Source: Chamaesiphon minutus PCC 6605
Lineage (GTDB): Bacteria > Cyanobacteriota > Cyanobacteriia > Cyanobacteriales > Chamaesiphonaceae
Direction: 5' to 3'
NCBI RefSeq assembly: GCF_000317145.1
Contig: NC_019697.1
Location: forward strand, 1,984,001 to 2,048,000
Length of the DNA stretch: 64,000 bases
The position numbers and the translations under genes are program-made. Each line of letters starts with the position of its first letter. Within the stretch, counting starts at the first letter, position 1. Below the pieces are notes generated by a model, which was not told where the DNA came from, ran no database searches, and saw only the letters and a program-made list of their open reading frames with translations. Shown one piece after another: positions 1-9,524 of this stretch.

Positions 1-1
1 T

Positions 2-898
2 CGGACAGCGGTACTCGCAGCGGTACGATCCTATCGCGATCGCCTGAATGAGTATGCCCAAATGACTGCGCTAGATGTCTGGTATGCCCATATTGGGGTT
101 GAATCTCTGCTGACATTTACCGATCGTGCCAAAGAGCTGAAGAAACTCAAAACAGCAGTGGAGAAAGCACGAGCATTAAAGCCAATGCTGGAACTGGACA
201 AATTGACGGAAACGATCGCCGGAAAACGCCGTTTTATCGACAATCCGCCCTTAGTTTTCCATCCATCGCCTGAAGATCCCTTGACCGCAGAAATGTTATC
301 GGTTTTTCATAAATATCGCCAAACTCTCCGCGATGATTCGCGCACTTTACTAGACCACTATCACATTGTTGATGTGGCGATGAAAGTAGTGGGGGTGGGC
401 AGTATCGGTACCCGCTGTGGTGTTGCCCTATTGGTGACGGCAGATAACGACCCCTTATTTTTGCAAATTAAGGAAGCTCGTGCCTCGGTACTGGAGCCTT
501 ATGTCGGGAAAAGTACTTACCAGAACCAAGCACAACGGGTAGTAGCAGGGCAACACTTGATGCAAGCAGCCAGCGATCTCTTCCTTGGTTGGACGAAGGG
601 CGATAGTGGGCATGACTTCTATCTGCGACAACTCCGAGACATGAAATTTTCGATCGAGATTGAAGGCATGTCCGAGGCGGATTTGAGTGGCTATGCCCAT
701 CTATGTGGTTGGGCACTGGCGCGGAGTCATGCTCGATCCGGAGATCGATTCGCCATCAGTGGTTATCTCGGTCGAAACGATACATTCGAGCGGGCGATCG
801 CCGATTTTGCCGTTATTTATGCCGACCAAAACGACCGAGATTATCAACAATTAGTTGATGCAGTCAAATCGGGGCAGATTCAGGCGATCGACGAATAA
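2..898 (+). CDS. DUF2252 family protein, 5'-truncated by window edge
   Basis: The reading frame is open from base 2, so the N-terminal part lies outside the window; about 298 residues are visible. The sequence matches the C-terminal part of DUF2252 proteins (motif YRDRLNEYAQM, then RFIDNPPLVFHP, VKVVGVGSIGTR-like VGVGSIGTRC, and the late block GWALARSHARSGD). The family is usually 400-460 residues and has a distant kinase-like fold of unproven activity. The gene ends 29 bp before the SulP gene on the same strand, so the two may be co-transcribed. Family assignment is firm; function is unknown. Confidence 0.85.
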   Translation, partial: RTAVLAAVRSYRDRLNEYAQMTALDVWYAHIGVESLLTFTDRAKELKKLKTAVEKARALKPMLELDKLTETIAGKRRFIDNPPLVFHPSPEDPLTAEMLSVFHKYRQTLRDDSRTLLDHYHIVDVAMKVVGVGSIGTRCGVALLVTADNDPLFLQIKEARASVLEPYVGKSTYQNQAQRVVAGQHLMQAASDLFLGWTKGDSGHDFYLRQLRDMKFSIEIEGMSEADLSGYAHLCGWALARSHARSGDRFAISGYLGRNDTFERAIADFAVIYADQNDRDYQQLVDAVKSGQIQAIDE

Positions 899-927
899 AT
901 ATAGCAACGGATCTAAATAAACTAACC

Positions 928-2604
928 ATGAATATTCCCCCGCCGCCAGCCAGACATCGCCCTCGGCTGTTTCAAGGAATTTTACCTTTAAACCGAGCGA
1001 ACATCGGCAATGACATCATTGGCGGCATCGTTCTCGCTGCCATCGGTATCCCTGAAGTGATGGGATATACCAAAATTTCCGGCACCCCGATCGCCACCGG
1101 ACTGTATACGCTCCTACTTCCAGCGATTATTTTTGCGATCTTGGGTTCTTCTCGCCATCTCGTCGTCGCTGCCGACTCTGCAACAGCGGCAATTCTGGCT
1201 GCTGGGCTGTCTGGATTGGCACCTGTTGGAAACCCTCATTATTTAGCTTTAGCCGAAGCAGTCGCCATCCTGGTGGCAGGAATATTGTTCCTCGCACGGG
1301 TATTTCGGCTGGGGTTCCTGGCAGACTTTCTCTCGCGCACCGTTTTAATCGGTTTCTTGACTGGGGTAGGAATTCAAGTTGCGATCGGTCAATTAACTGG
1401 GTTACTAGATCTCAAGGGGGGCGGAAATCAGCCACTCCAACAAATTCTCACCGCGATCGAGGGTTTACCCCATGCTAACCATCTCGCGATCGGTATTTCT
1501 CTGGCCGTCCTCATCACAATTCAGTTATTCGAGCGATTTATCCCCAAATTTCCTGGCGCATTGCTGGCTGTAGTAGTCGCGATCTTTGCCAGTTGGCAAT
1601 TTAACTTTGCCAGTCATGGTGTCAACGTGGTGGGTGCCGTACCGAGTGGTTTACCTGCCATTGGTTTACCCGCGATCTCTGCGAGCGAACTACCCCAAAT
1701 CTTGGGGATTGCCCTATCCTGCTGTATCGTGATTGTCGCCCAAAGTGCTGCTACCTCTCGCGCTTACGCTTTTAGATATAGCGAGGGTTTTAATGAAAAT
1801 GTCGATCTCGAAGGTTTAGCCGCAGCAAATCTCGCGGCGGGATTGACTGGCACCTTTGTCGTCAATGGTAGCCCGACGAAAACTGAAATTGTGGATACCG
1901 CAGGCGGACGCAGCCAAGTGGCGCAACTAGCTACAGTCGCCGTCGTGCTAGTTGTCATCTTATTTTTGACTCAGCCGATTAGCTACTTACCCAATCCAGT
2001 TTTAGCCGCAATTGTGTTCTCGATCGGACTGAGATTGGTGGATACCAAAGGACTGCGATCGATCTTTAAAACCCACCGTGAAGAATTTTATTTAGCGATC
2101 GTCACTGCGGCGACGGTAGTGTTTATCGGTGTGAAAGAAGGGATTATCGTAGCAGTAATGTTGTCCCTAATCTTACATGTTCGCCATAGCTATCGACCGC
2201 ATTCGGCGATCGTCATCCCCGATGAACATCGTCTGTGGCAAACGATTCCCGTCCAAATGGGCAGTGTCTCGGCACCAGGTTTGATTATCTATCGGTTTAG
2301 TCGCGACTTATTTTATGCTAATGCTACCTTCTTTTCGGAGGAGATTGAGGGACTAGTCAAAAGTGCTAACCCACCAGTGCGGTGGTTGATTCTAGAAGCC
2401 AGAGCGATTACCGATATTGACTACTCGGCATCCCTGACGATTCGCGATGTTGCAAAGGAATTAGCCGCTCAGAACGTCACTTTTGTTATATCTGGTTTGC
2501 CCCCAGAACCACGCAGACAATTCGATCGAGATGGACTGACAGATTTAATCGGTACAGATCGATTTTTCAACCATTTAGAAGAGGCATTAGCTATTTTTTA
2601 TTAA
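928..2604 (+). CDS. SulP family anion permease with C-terminal STAS domain
   Basis: 558 residues. About residues 20-430 form the hydrophobic SulP transporter core (GDDIIGGIVLAAIGIPEVMGY-like start, with IGIPEVMGYTKISG in the first helices; GSPTKTEIVDTAGGRSQVA before the later helices), and residues about 440-558 look like a STAS domain (LILEARAITDIDYSASLTIRD). SulP members carry sulfate, bicarbonate, molybdate or other anions across the inner membrane, some as Na+ symporters such as BicA. Substrate cannot be read from sequence alone. It follows the DUF2252 gene by 29 bp. ATG at 928 is the first start after that stop. Confidence 0.9.
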   Translation: MNIPPPPARHRPRLFQGILPLNRANIGNDIIGGIVLAAIGIPEVMGYTKISGTPIATGLYTLLLPAIIFAILGSSRHLVVAADSATAAILAAGLSGLAPVGNPHYLALAEAVAILVAGILFLARVFRLGFLADFLSRTVLIGFLTGVGIQVAIGQLTGLLDLKGGGNQPLQQILTAIEGLPHANHLAIGISLAVLITIQLFERFIPKFPGALLAVVVAIFASWQFNFASHGVNVVGAVPSGLPAIGLPAISASELPQILGIALSCCIVIVAQSAATSRAYAFRYSEGFNENVDLEGLAAANLAAGLTGTFVVNGSPTKTEIVDTAGGRSQVAQLATVAVVLVVILFLTQPISYLPNPVLAAIVFSIGLRLVDTKGLRSIFKTHREEFYLAIVTAATVVFIGVKEGIIVAVMLSLILHVRHSYRPHSAIVIPDEHRLWQTIPVQMGSVSAPGLIIYRFSRDLFYANATFFSEEIEGLVKSANPPVRWLILEARAITDIDYSASLTIRDVAKELAAQNVTFVISGLPPEPRRQFDRDGLTDLIGTDRFFNHLEEALAIFY

Positions 2605-2695
2605 GGGTTACGGGCAAGAATAGGAGTATCTTTTAGCAGCCTAAATATTGCTATAAACAGTAGATGAGGAAAGTAATCTAGTTACTAAAGCTACA

Positions 2696-3331
2696 CTAAT
2701 ACTTCTGAATTAAGCTAACTTTATCTGAGTTAGCAGAAATAGCCTGCTGCTGACTGGGTAAAGTTCCCGCCACCATAAATCCAATTCCAATTGTGGCGAT
2801 CCCCAAGCCCACATACCAAATTGCCTGTTTCCGAGTTAAAGCAGCTATTGCTCCCATCGAAATCCCCACTTGTAATGCTGCAACACTCCGCGCAAATAGC
2901 TCGTGACGCGCTAAATTCTGTTGTGATTCAGCTTGGATCTTCTGTGCTTCCCGCCCAATCTCCTCTTGCTCCCGATTGAGTTTGTCGATCTCAGTGGTTG
3001 TTTTAGCAGGAACTGGTTTCTGGAGAGCTTGCAAGATCGTGATATTGGATTCTTCAATATGCCGCTTGGTAGATTTCGCCTGAAACTGCGCCCAACTATT
3101 GCTCGATTTGATTTGGGACAACATCCCTTCATTGGCAAAGTAACCACCTTGCATCGCCGCAATCGCGGCTAGGGTTGAAAAAATAGCTGTAGATAAACCG
3201 ATTAAGTTTAGCGATTGACGCTCCTGGCGTTGCTCGGATCTTTCTTCGGCTAACTCCTCCTTCATTTCTTTTAATGCTTCGATCGTATCGTCCTGCATCT
3301 CAACAGGTTCTCTGCCCAAATTTTCTTCCAT
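2696..3331 (-). CDS. DUF4337-type membrane protein
   Basis: 211 residues. The N-terminus is a charged, coiled-coil-prone stretch (residues about 10-40, rich in E, K, R), followed by one membrane segment (about 43-65). Then come the family-like motif SNSWAQFQAKSTKRHIEE, a second coiled coil, and two more membrane segments (about 150-200). This order is typical of DUF4337 proteins, which have no known function. It is divergent from uppP, and its promoter lies in the shared 3365-3500 regulatory region. Confidence 0.75.
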   Translation of the reverse strand: MEENLGREPVEMQDDTIEALKEMKEELAEERSEQRQERQSLNLIGLSTAIFSTLAAIAAMQGGYFANEGMLSQIKSSNSWAQFQAKSTKRHIEESNITILQALQKPVPAKTTTEIDKLNREQEEIGREAQKIQAESQQNLARHELFARSVAALQVGISMGAIAALTRKQAIWYVGLGIATIGIGFMVAGTLPSQQQAISANSDKVSLIQKY

Positions 3332-3364
3332 AATTAATGCGATCGCTTTTGAGCCAATTTAGAT

Positions 3365-3500
3365 TTTACATATCTAGATTAGATGAGAAAAGTAAATAAC
3401 TCGTCAAGTCTAAAATATTTGAAAAATAAAATATGACGCTCTTTCCTAGTTCTTGACAATCATTCTATACGATCGAATATGCCGAGCTAATTACAAATAT
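3365..3500. promoter_or_regulatory. Bidirectional promoter region with TTCTTGAC box (copy A)
   Basis: On the plus strand CCTAGTTCTTGACA ends with a good -35 (TTGACA, 3453-3458) and GAATAT 16 bp later. On the minus strand CTTGACGAGTTATTTAC gives two TTGAC/TTTAC half-sites 11 bp apart, facing the DUF4337 gene. The same arrangement recurs at 5690-5830 and 14650-14760. The 11-bp period is typical of OmpR/PhoB-type response regulators; the regulator is not identified. Confidence 0.55.
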
Positions 3501-3545
3501 ACTTATTGTAGCTATCTCATTATTATTCGACTAGGAAAAACTTCG

Positions 3546-4430
3546 ATGGCGTATTTTTTAGCTGTAAATTCACCAGAAACAATCGATCTGGGATTTGTCA
3601 AGTTAGGTTGGTTTAAGGTTTTGATTCTGGGCATCGTCCAAGGCATTACCGAGCTATTGCCCATTAGCAGCACCGCTCACATGCGGATCGTGCCCAGCCT
3701 ATTGGGGTGGCAAGATCCAGGGACAGCTTTTTCGGCGGCAATGCAGATGGCAAGTCTGGGAGCAGTTTTTTCTTACTTCTGGAAGGAGATTGAGAGCTTA
3801 GTTGGGGGCACGATAAGATCGATCGCCGATGGCAATTATCGATCGAGAGATTTCCAACTGACTCTAGGACTCATCATCGGGACGCTACCACTTGGTATCT
3901 TAGGTCTACTGCTCAAAAAAACACTCAACGCGCCTAATTCGCCCATGCGGGGTTTAGTCGTCATCGGGGTTGCTTGTATCGTCATGTCATTATTACTCGC
4001 TTTAGCAGAACTTCGAGGCACCAGAGAACGAGGATTTGGCAAGCTGACTCTTAATGATGGCTTGTTGGTTGGGGTTGCCCAAGCTCTAGCTCTAATTCCT
4101 GGAGTATCTCGATCGGGTTCGACACTCACGGCGGGGTTGTTTCTGGGGATGGAACGCGAAACTGCTGCCAAGTTTTCGTTTTTACTAGGATTGCCCGCAG
4201 TTACCTTAGCTGGTGCGGTAGAGTTACATGCGCTATTCAAAGCTGGACTCGATGCCAATGGCTGGTTTGTGCTGATGGTAGGATTGACTTCGGCGAGTAT
4301 CTCGGCTTTTTTGGCTATTTATGGGCTATTGCGTTATCTGGAGAGTCAGAGCACCTGGATTTTTGTGTGGTATCGATTAGCGATTGGCTTATTTTTGATT
4401 TTCGGCTCGCTGCAAGGTTTTTTACACTAA
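3546..4430 (+). CDS. uppP: Undecaprenyl-diphosphate phosphatase (UppP/BacA)
   Basis: 294 residues from ATG 3546. It dephosphorylates undecaprenyl pyrophosphate to recycle the lipid carrier for peptidoglycan and polysaccharide synthesis; it acts in the inner membrane. The two family motifs are present: QGITELLPISSTAH near residue 30 and PGVSRSGSTLTAGLFLGM near residue 190. The rest is hydrophobic with about eight helices, and length fits the family (265-300). An upstream in-frame TTG at 3453 falls inside the -35 box, so ATG 3546 is preferred. Its TTCTTGAC promoter is shared with other envelope genes in the window. Confidence 0.93.
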   Translation: MAYFLAVNSPETIDLGFVKLGWFKVLILGIVQGITELLPISSTAHMRIVPSLLGWQDPGTAFSAAMQMASLGAVFSYFWKEIESLVGGTIRSIADGNYRSRDFQLTLGLIIGTLPLGILGLLLKKTLNAPNSPMRGLVVIGVACIVMSLLLALAELRGTRERGFGKLTLNDGLLVGVAQALALIPGVSRSGSTLTAGLFLGMERETAAKFSFLLGLPAVTLAGAVELHALFKAGLDANGWFVLMVGLTSASISAFLAIYGLLRYLESQSTWIFVWYRLAIGLFLIFGSLQGFLH

Positions 4431-4473
4431 ATTTTCAGTCCTAAATCGATCGATAAATAGGAGATGACACTAA

Positions 4474-5637
4474 ATGACTGTCGAGCGCACCCTCGTAATG
4501 ACTCTTTGTACTTTGAGTCTAGGTTCATGGATGAGTGGATGTTCTTTCTTACGTCCCCCTCTAGCGAATACATCTCCTCAAATTGGGGTACCGACCAGTG
4601 CTAGTAATAGCCCTAACTCCAACATCTCAAAAAATATCACGCCAGCAGATCGAGCAATTCCCCACTACAAACACATTTTTACGATCGTTGCTGAGAATAA
4701 AGGCTATGCCCAAATTATCGGCAGTCCTAACGCACCCAGAATCAACCAATTTGCTAAAACCTATGGGCTAGCGAGTAATTTTTACGGCGAAGTTCATCCC
4801 AGCGAAGCTAACTATGTTGCCATGCTTGGTGGCAGTAACTTTGGCATTCATGATGATGATGCTTTTTATTGTCAATCTGCTAGCTCCGATGCTTTTTGTC
4901 CCCATGCCCACAAACCTGACTATGCAAATCACACCATTACAGCTAAAAGTCTTCTCGACCAACTCAAACAGAAAGGATTGACCTGGAAAGGATACTTTGA
5001 AAATCTGCCTGCTCCTGGCTCGAAGGCGGTCGTTTTTCCGAGTGGGATTCGTGCTCTCTATGCTGTCAAACACAATGGATTCATGAACTTTAAGTCCGTG
5101 CAAGACGCTCCAGACTTGACGCAAAAAATTGTAGGTTTAGATCGGCTATCAACAGATCTTAAAAGTGGCAAAGTACCTAACTATAGTCAGATTATTCTCA
5201 ATCAATGCCATGAAATGCACGGTCTGGCAGAATGTCCCAATCAAGACCGATTAATTCAAACTGGTGATGCTCAAATTGGTAAGGTGGTAGACCAAATTAT
5301 GAAGTCCACGATTTGGTCTTTACCAGACAATAGTGCGATCGTTTTGACTTGGGATGAAGATAATAATCCCGCTCAAAAAACAGATCCTCAAGGCTGTTGT
5401 GGTTTTGACCCTAAAGGTTCAACTAACTTTGGGGGCGGACATATTGCTACTATTGTCATCACCAACCACGGCGCACGGGGGATCGTCGATCCTACTCCCT
5501 ACAATCACTATTCTTTACTTCGCACGACTGAAGATGCGTTGGGGATTTATGAATATTTGAATGAAGCAGGAGATCTCGATAAAGGTGTCAAACCGATGAA
5601 GAAACTATTTGCACTTCCCGTCACCCGTATGAATTGA
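4474..5637 (+). CDS. Secreted lipoprotein phosphoesterase (PF04185-like)
   Basis: 387 residues. The N-terminus is a lipoprotein signal (hydrophobic stretch, then WMSGC with Cys23), so the protein is probably anchored outside the cytoplasm. The body has the phosphoesterase/acid phosphatase layout: HIFTIVAENKGY with the early metal-binding Glu, NFYGEVHPSEANYVAMLGG, and IVLTWDEDN late in the chain. Relatives are acid phosphatases and phospholipase C enzymes; the substrate here is unknown. It starts 43 bp after uppP on the same strand and may form an operon with it. Confidence 0.82.
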   Translation: MTVERTLVMTLCTLSLGSWMSGCSFLRPPLANTSPQIGVPTSASNSPNSNISKNITPADRAIPHYKHIFTIVAENKGYAQIIGSPNAPRINQFAKTYGLASNFYGEVHPSEANYVAMLGGSNFGIHDDDAFYCQSASSDAFCPHAHKPDYANHTITAKSLLDQLKQKGLTWKGYFENLPAPGSKAVVFPSGIRALYAVKHNGFMNFKSVQDAPDLTQKIVGLDRLSTDLKSGKVPNYSQIILNQCHEMHGLAECPNQDRLIQTGDAQIGKVVDQIMKSTIWSLPDNSAIVLTWDEDNNPAQKTDPQGCCGFDPKGSTNFGGGHIATIVITNHGARGIVDPTPYNHYSLLRTTEDALGIYEYLNEAGDLDKGVKPMKKLFALPVTRMN

Positions 5638-5689
5638 AAGGCACCATGATGATGGCAAAGGTTATCGTACTAGTATAGAAATTAGGTTA

Positions 5690-5830
5690 GCAAATTTAGA
5701 TTCTACACTATTTAGATTAGGCGATAAAAGTCAATAAGTAGCCAAGTCTAAAATATTTGAGAAATAAAACCTTACGATATTTCCTAGTTCTTGACAATCG
5801 TTTTGTATGCTCGAATAGGTTGAGCTAATA
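5690..5830. promoter_or_regulatory. Promoter region with TTCTTGAC box (copy B)
   Basis: TTTCCTAGTTCTTGACAATC at about 5780-5800 repeats copy A almost exactly (TTGACA 5791-5796, GAATAG 16 bp downstream) and drives the Nramp-like gene at 5843. The shared AAGTCTAAAATATTTGA block precedes it. On the minus strand a degenerate half-site pair is kept although no minus-strand gene starts here, which fits duplication of the whole block. Confidence 0.55.
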
Positions 5831-5842
5831 ACAAATCGATTT

Positions 5843-7135
5843 ATGATACCTTCTACCCAAAAACAGCCAAAAACTAGCAATATGCCAAAAAGCTTTCTCC
5901 AGCAGCTTGGGCCAGGGTTGATTACGGGAGCATCAGATGACGACCCTAGTGGTATCGGTACTTATTCTCAAGTCGGTGCCCAGTTTGGCTATGCAATGCT
6001 CTGGACAATGCTATTTTCATATCCGTTGATGGCCGCAATTCAAGAAATCAGCGCACGGATCGGTCGGGTAACTGGACATGGCATCGCTGGCAACATGCAC
6101 CGCTACTATCCGCGCTGGCTGACCTATATCATTGCCGGATTATTGGTAATTGCCAATGTTATCAATCTTGGTGCCGATATTAGCGCGATGGGTGCAGCTC
6201 TCAAGCTGCTAATTGGTGGGTCTGCTGCTCTATACGAAACAATTTTTGCGATAACCTGCTTGCTGTTGCAGATTTTTGTCCCCTATGCAAAATATGTGAA
6301 TTTTCTCAAGTGGCTCACGCTGGTGCTATTTGCTTATGTAGCGACAGTATTTGTCGTGCATGTGCCTTGGCGTGAAGCTCTCCATGCGACCTTCGTACCA
6401 TCGATCGAATTCAAAGCACAATACTTAGCTGGGATAATCGCAGTGTTCGGCACCACGATTAGTCCCTACTTATTCTTCTGGCAAGCTTCTGAGGAAGTAG
6501 AAAACATCGAACGCGCTCCTAATGAAAATGCACTGAGAGACGCTCCTCAACAAGCACCCAAACAGCTTGGGCGCATTAAAGCGGATACATATATCGGCAT
6601 GGGTATCTCTAACCTGATTGCGTTCTTCATCATCCTGACCGCAGCAGTCACACTCCACGCGCATGGCAAAACGGATATTCAAAGCTCCGCTCAAGCGGCG
6701 GAAGCCTTACGTCCGGTTGCTGGGGAGTTTGCCTACGCGCTATTTACTGCCGGAATTATTGGCACGGGATTACTGGCAGTGCCCGTACTAGCAGGTTCGG
6801 CGGCATACGCCGTCAGCGGTGTGTTTGGTTGGCCTGCTAGTTTGGAGTACAAAGCACTGCAAGCTAAGCGGTTTTATGGCGTGCTGGCAGTGGCAACATT
6901 GCTGGGACTGAGTTTGGACTTCACACCGATCGATCCGATTAAGGCTTTATTTTGGGCGGCAGTGATTAATGGTGTTTTGGCTGGCCCAGTGATGGTAGTC
7001 ATCATGCTGATGGCGACTAATCCGGCAGTGATGGGGCAATTTACCCTTTCTCGCCGCTTGAGACTAACAGGTTGGCTAGCAACTGCGGTGATGTTAATAG
7101 CGGCTGGCAGTCTATTTGCAACATGGGGCAAGTAA
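5843..7135 (+). CDS. Divergent Nramp-family (SLC11-like) transporter lacking the canonical metal site
   Basis: 430 residues with about 11 membrane segments. Overall order matches Nramp proteins, but where classical members have DPGN in helix 1 this has GASDDDPSGIGTYSQ, and where they have the ATVM-P-H-N motif in helix 6 this has FGTTISPYLFFWQAS, so the metal-ligand methionine is absent. In the SLC11 family, loss of these residues marks clades that carry other substrates, for example Mg2+ in NRMT proteins; assignment to that clade is inference. A canonical MntH is at 47701-49023. An alternative start is ATG 5882. It has its own TTCTTGAC promoter. Confidence 0.82.
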   Translation: MIPSTQKQPKTSNMPKSFLQQLGPGLITGASDDDPSGIGTYSQVGAQFGYAMLWTMLFSYPLMAAIQEISARIGRVTGHGIAGNMHRYYPRWLTYIIAGLLVIANVINLGADISAMGAALKLLIGGSAALYETIFAITCLLLQIFVPYAKYVNFLKWLTLVLFAYVATVFVVHVPWREALHATFVPSIEFKAQYLAGIIAVFGTTISPYLFFWQASEEVENIERAPNENALRDAPQQAPKQLGRIKADTYIGMGISNLIAFFIILTAAVTLHAHGKTDIQSSAQAAEALRPVAGEFAYALFTAGIIGTGLLAVPVLAGSAAYAVSGVFGWPASLEYKALQAKRFYGVLAVATLLGLSLDFTPIDPIKALFWAAVINGVLAGPVMVVIMLMATNPAVMGQFTLSRRLRLTGWLATAVMLIAAGSLFATWGK

Positions 7136-7209
7136 ACTAGAGCCATTTTAATGAGTGAGGTACAGATAAATTATCGATCTAGCTTGAGAATGGCTATGGA
7201 GAGTTGCCA

Positions 7210-8097
7210 TTACAAATTGTTATCTGATGTGCATCTTCTGGTTATATCCACATCAGGCAGCGGACGTTTGAGCCAATACAGCCAAATCAAGCCAATTCCG
7301 CCTACCAGAATACCTGTAAGGCTAATTACTTGAGCAATCCGCAGCAAGTTTAACAGCATCAGACTATCAGTGCGTAGTCCTTCAATCCAGAATCTACCGA
7401 TGCTATAAGTTACTAAATACACTAAAAAAATAGTACCATCTTTAATTTGAGAGTTCGGTTTGGCAGCACGAGCGAATAGAGTTAGGAGTAGATATAGAAC
7501 TGAAAAATTCCAAAGTGATTCATACAAAAATGTGGGGTGGAAATATTCAAAACCTTCAAATCCTGGCGGTCGCTGTTGGATGGGGATATACAACTTCCAC
7601 GGTAAATTAGTTGGGGAGCCAAATGCTTCAGAGTTAAAAAAGTTGCCCCATCGCCCGATCGCTTGCCCTAAAATTAATGAAGGAGCCACGACATCGACTA
7701 ACTTCCAAAATGATATTCGGTGCCAGCGAGAAAAAAGTAAAATGGCGACTAAACCGCCAATAATAGCCCCATGAATCGCAATTCCTCCTTTCCAAATAGC
7801 GAAGATATCGCTAGGATGCCCAGCATATTCCGACCATTGAAAAATGACATAATAAAGACGGGCACAGGGAAGTGCTGCAACTACCAGCCAGATCGTTAAC
7901 TTTTGAATTAGTAATGGATCGATATCTCTTTGTTTGGCTAAATATTGAGATAAATTAACACCGATAATTACAGCAGAGGCAATCAGCAATCCATACCATC
8001 TAAATGTGAGGAAGCCTACCTGAAAAATAATCGATCCTGGAGAAGTAAACAGAAAAGCTAACAGAGAGTCAGGCGAATATAATCCTAAGTTTGACAT
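7210..8097 (-). CDS. lgt: Prolipoprotein diacylglyceryl transferase
   Basis: 295 residues. Lgt moves diacylglycerol from phosphatidylglycerol to the lipobox cysteine of prolipoproteins in the inner membrane. Visible motifs are RWYGLLIASAV in the first helix, HGAIIGGL, the signature GRWGNFFNSEAFGSP, and HPTFLYESLWN. Length is typical (about 280-300). It lies just downstream of, and on the same strand as, the MFS gene (42-bp gap). Several lipoproteins in this window (phosphoesterase, 11032, 18324, 22029, oxidase) would be substrates. Whether it is the only copy in the genome is not known. Confidence 0.93.
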   Translation of the reverse strand: MSNLGLYSPDSLLAFLFTSPGSIIFQVGFLTFRWYGLLIASAVIIGVNLSQYLAKQRDIDPLLIQKLTIWLVVAALPCARLYYVIFQWSEYAGHPSDIFAIWKGGIAIHGAIIGGLVAILLFSRWHRISFWKLVDVVAPSLILGQAIGRWGNFFNSEAFGSPTNLPWKLYIPIQQRPPGFEGFEYFHPTFLYESLWNFSVLYLLLTLFARAAKPNSQIKDGTIFLVYLVTYSIGRFWIEGLRTDSLMLLNLLRIAQVISLTGILVGGIGLIWLYWLKRPLPDVDITRRCTSDNNL

Positions 8098-8139
8098 ATC
8101 AAAGTTGCAATAATAGTTTATGACATCAGACTTTTTAAT

Positions 8140-9315
8140 TTAATCCGATCTTAGCTTAACTCTAAATAACAGTACTGTTGACACCGCAGCACAGCTTGCT
8201 GAAAATTCAAAAGTGATTGTAGCCCCTGCATTTTCATAAAGCCAACCAAAAATAATTGACGCAGGTAGTAACATAATCCCGCTTGCCAGATTAAACCATC
8301 CATAAGCTGTACCTAACATTGCCGATGGAGCTAAATCTGCGACTAGAGCTTTTTCTACGCCCTCTGTAGCTGCTAGAAACAAACCATAGAAAGCAAATAA
8401 GCCAAACAGTAAAACTGAGTTTCCAGGCGATAAAAATCCCAAGCATAAATAAAATAATCCATAGGCTAACCAGCCAGCGGCGATCGAACGAGTTCTGCCA
8501 AATTTGTCGGATAATGCTGATAATGGCGTGCCAAAGATCGTGGCGATTGCAGAAATAGTTGCCCAGGCTAACGGCACTTGCGCTTCTGGTAATCCCAATT
8601 CCCTAGCGCGGAGTAATAAGAACATATTGGAAGAATTACCCAGGGTAAACACCACTACCGCTAATAGATAACGCTTAAACTCGATCGGTAAATTTTGTAA
8701 ATTCCAGCTAAATTTACCACGACGAACCTCAGCTAGCGCATTTTTTGGCTCTCGAATTAGTAGTGACATCCCCAGGCACAAGACGGCTGGAACGATCGAA
8801 ATGACAAATAGATCCCGAACTTTAAATCCATAACTCAGCAGTAGAGCCGCTAAAATCGGCCCTAACACCGCACCAGCATTGTCCATCGATCGATGTAATC
8901 CAAAAGCCAAACCACGACGCTCTGGGGGGACGCTAGCAGCTAGCAGCGCGTCGCGAGGCGAACTCCGCAAGCCTTTACCAACCCTGTCGAGCATCCGAAT
9001 CCCTAATACGCCTACCCAGCTATTGGCGATCGATATCAGCGGACGACTAAAACCTGCTAAACCATAGCCCCAGACGATCCAAGGCTTGATATGGCTAGTT
9101 TTATCGACCAATACCCCCGATATCAACTTTAAAATACTGCTAGTGGCTTCAGCAATCCCCTCAATTATCCCCAAAGCTTTTGGCCCAGCCATTAAGACGG
9201 AAGATAGATACAGGGGAATTAGGGGATACACCAGATCGCTAGCTGTATCGTTGAGCAAGCTGATTGCACCAATCAGCCAAACATTAGGTGGCAGTCGCCG
9301 AAGAGCGATGAGCAA
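8140..9315 (-). CDS. MFS transporter
   Basis: 391 residues, about 12 membrane helices. Its N-terminal half has LLNDTASDLVYPLIPLYL and RMLDRVGKGLRSSPRDALL, the latter typical of a large group of bacterial MFS permeases (the loop 2-3 D-R-x-G-K-G-x-R signature). Substrate is not predictable. It sits 42 bp upstream of lgt, same strand, so the pair may be one transcript. No TTCTTGAC box was seen in front of it. Confidence 0.88.
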   Translation of the reverse strand: MLIALRRLPPNVWLIGAISLLNDTASDLVYPLIPLYLSSVLMAGPKALGIIEGIAEATSSILKLISGVLVDKTSHIKPWIVWGYGLAGFSRPLISIANSWVGVLGIRMLDRVGKGLRSSPRDALLAASVPPERRGLAFGLHRSMDNAGAVLGPILAALLLSYGFKVRDLFVISIVPAVLCLGMSLLIREPKNALAEVRRGKFSWNLQNLPIEFKRYLLAVVVFTLGNSSNMFLLLRARELGLPEAQVPLAWATISAIATIFGTPLSALSDKFGRTRSIAAGWLAYGLFYLCLGFLSPGNSVLLFGLFAFYGLFLAATEGVEKALVADLAPSAMLGTAYGWFNLASGIMLLPASIIFGWLYENAGATITFEFSASCAAVSTVLLFRVKLRSD

Positions 9316-9468
9316 AGTTAGACCTCATGGTTGATAGGTTCGTAAAAAACTTATTTGATTAATAGATCGTTATCAAGAAAATGAGTATTTAAGTCAATGC
9401 CAACAGCCTTCATTTTATCTTTAATTACTGCTGTGATGACTTATTTAAAATATTTTGGCGGTCTATTG

Positions 9469-9497
9469 TCTGTCCGCTCAAAAGTTGAGCGGACAGA
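9469..9497. terminator. Hairpin downstream of PepSY gene 1
   Basis: Perfect 12-bp arms TCTGTCCGCTCA and TGAGCGGACAGA with loop AAAGT. It lies 28 bp past the stop of the minus-strand PepSY gene and between it and the MFS gene. The T-rich stretch follows on the plus strand only, so it is a likely but imperfect terminator. Confidence 0.55.
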
Positions 9498-9524
9498 TGT
9501 TTTAATTAGGCAGCAAATTAGCTG

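Noticed and set aside
3836-4258. 140-codon minus-strand frame opposite uppP
   Set aside because: It lies fully inside the uppP coding sequence, has no family features, and reflects codon bias of the real gene.
7151-7333. Plus-strand frame over the lgt 3' end
   Set aside because: No ribosome site or family; overlaps the well-supported lgt gene on the other strand.
8935-8975. Short dispersed repeat inside the MFS gene
   Set aside because: The DNA resembles the repeats, but the protein it encodes (GLRSSPRDALLAAS) is the normal conserved loop of this family.
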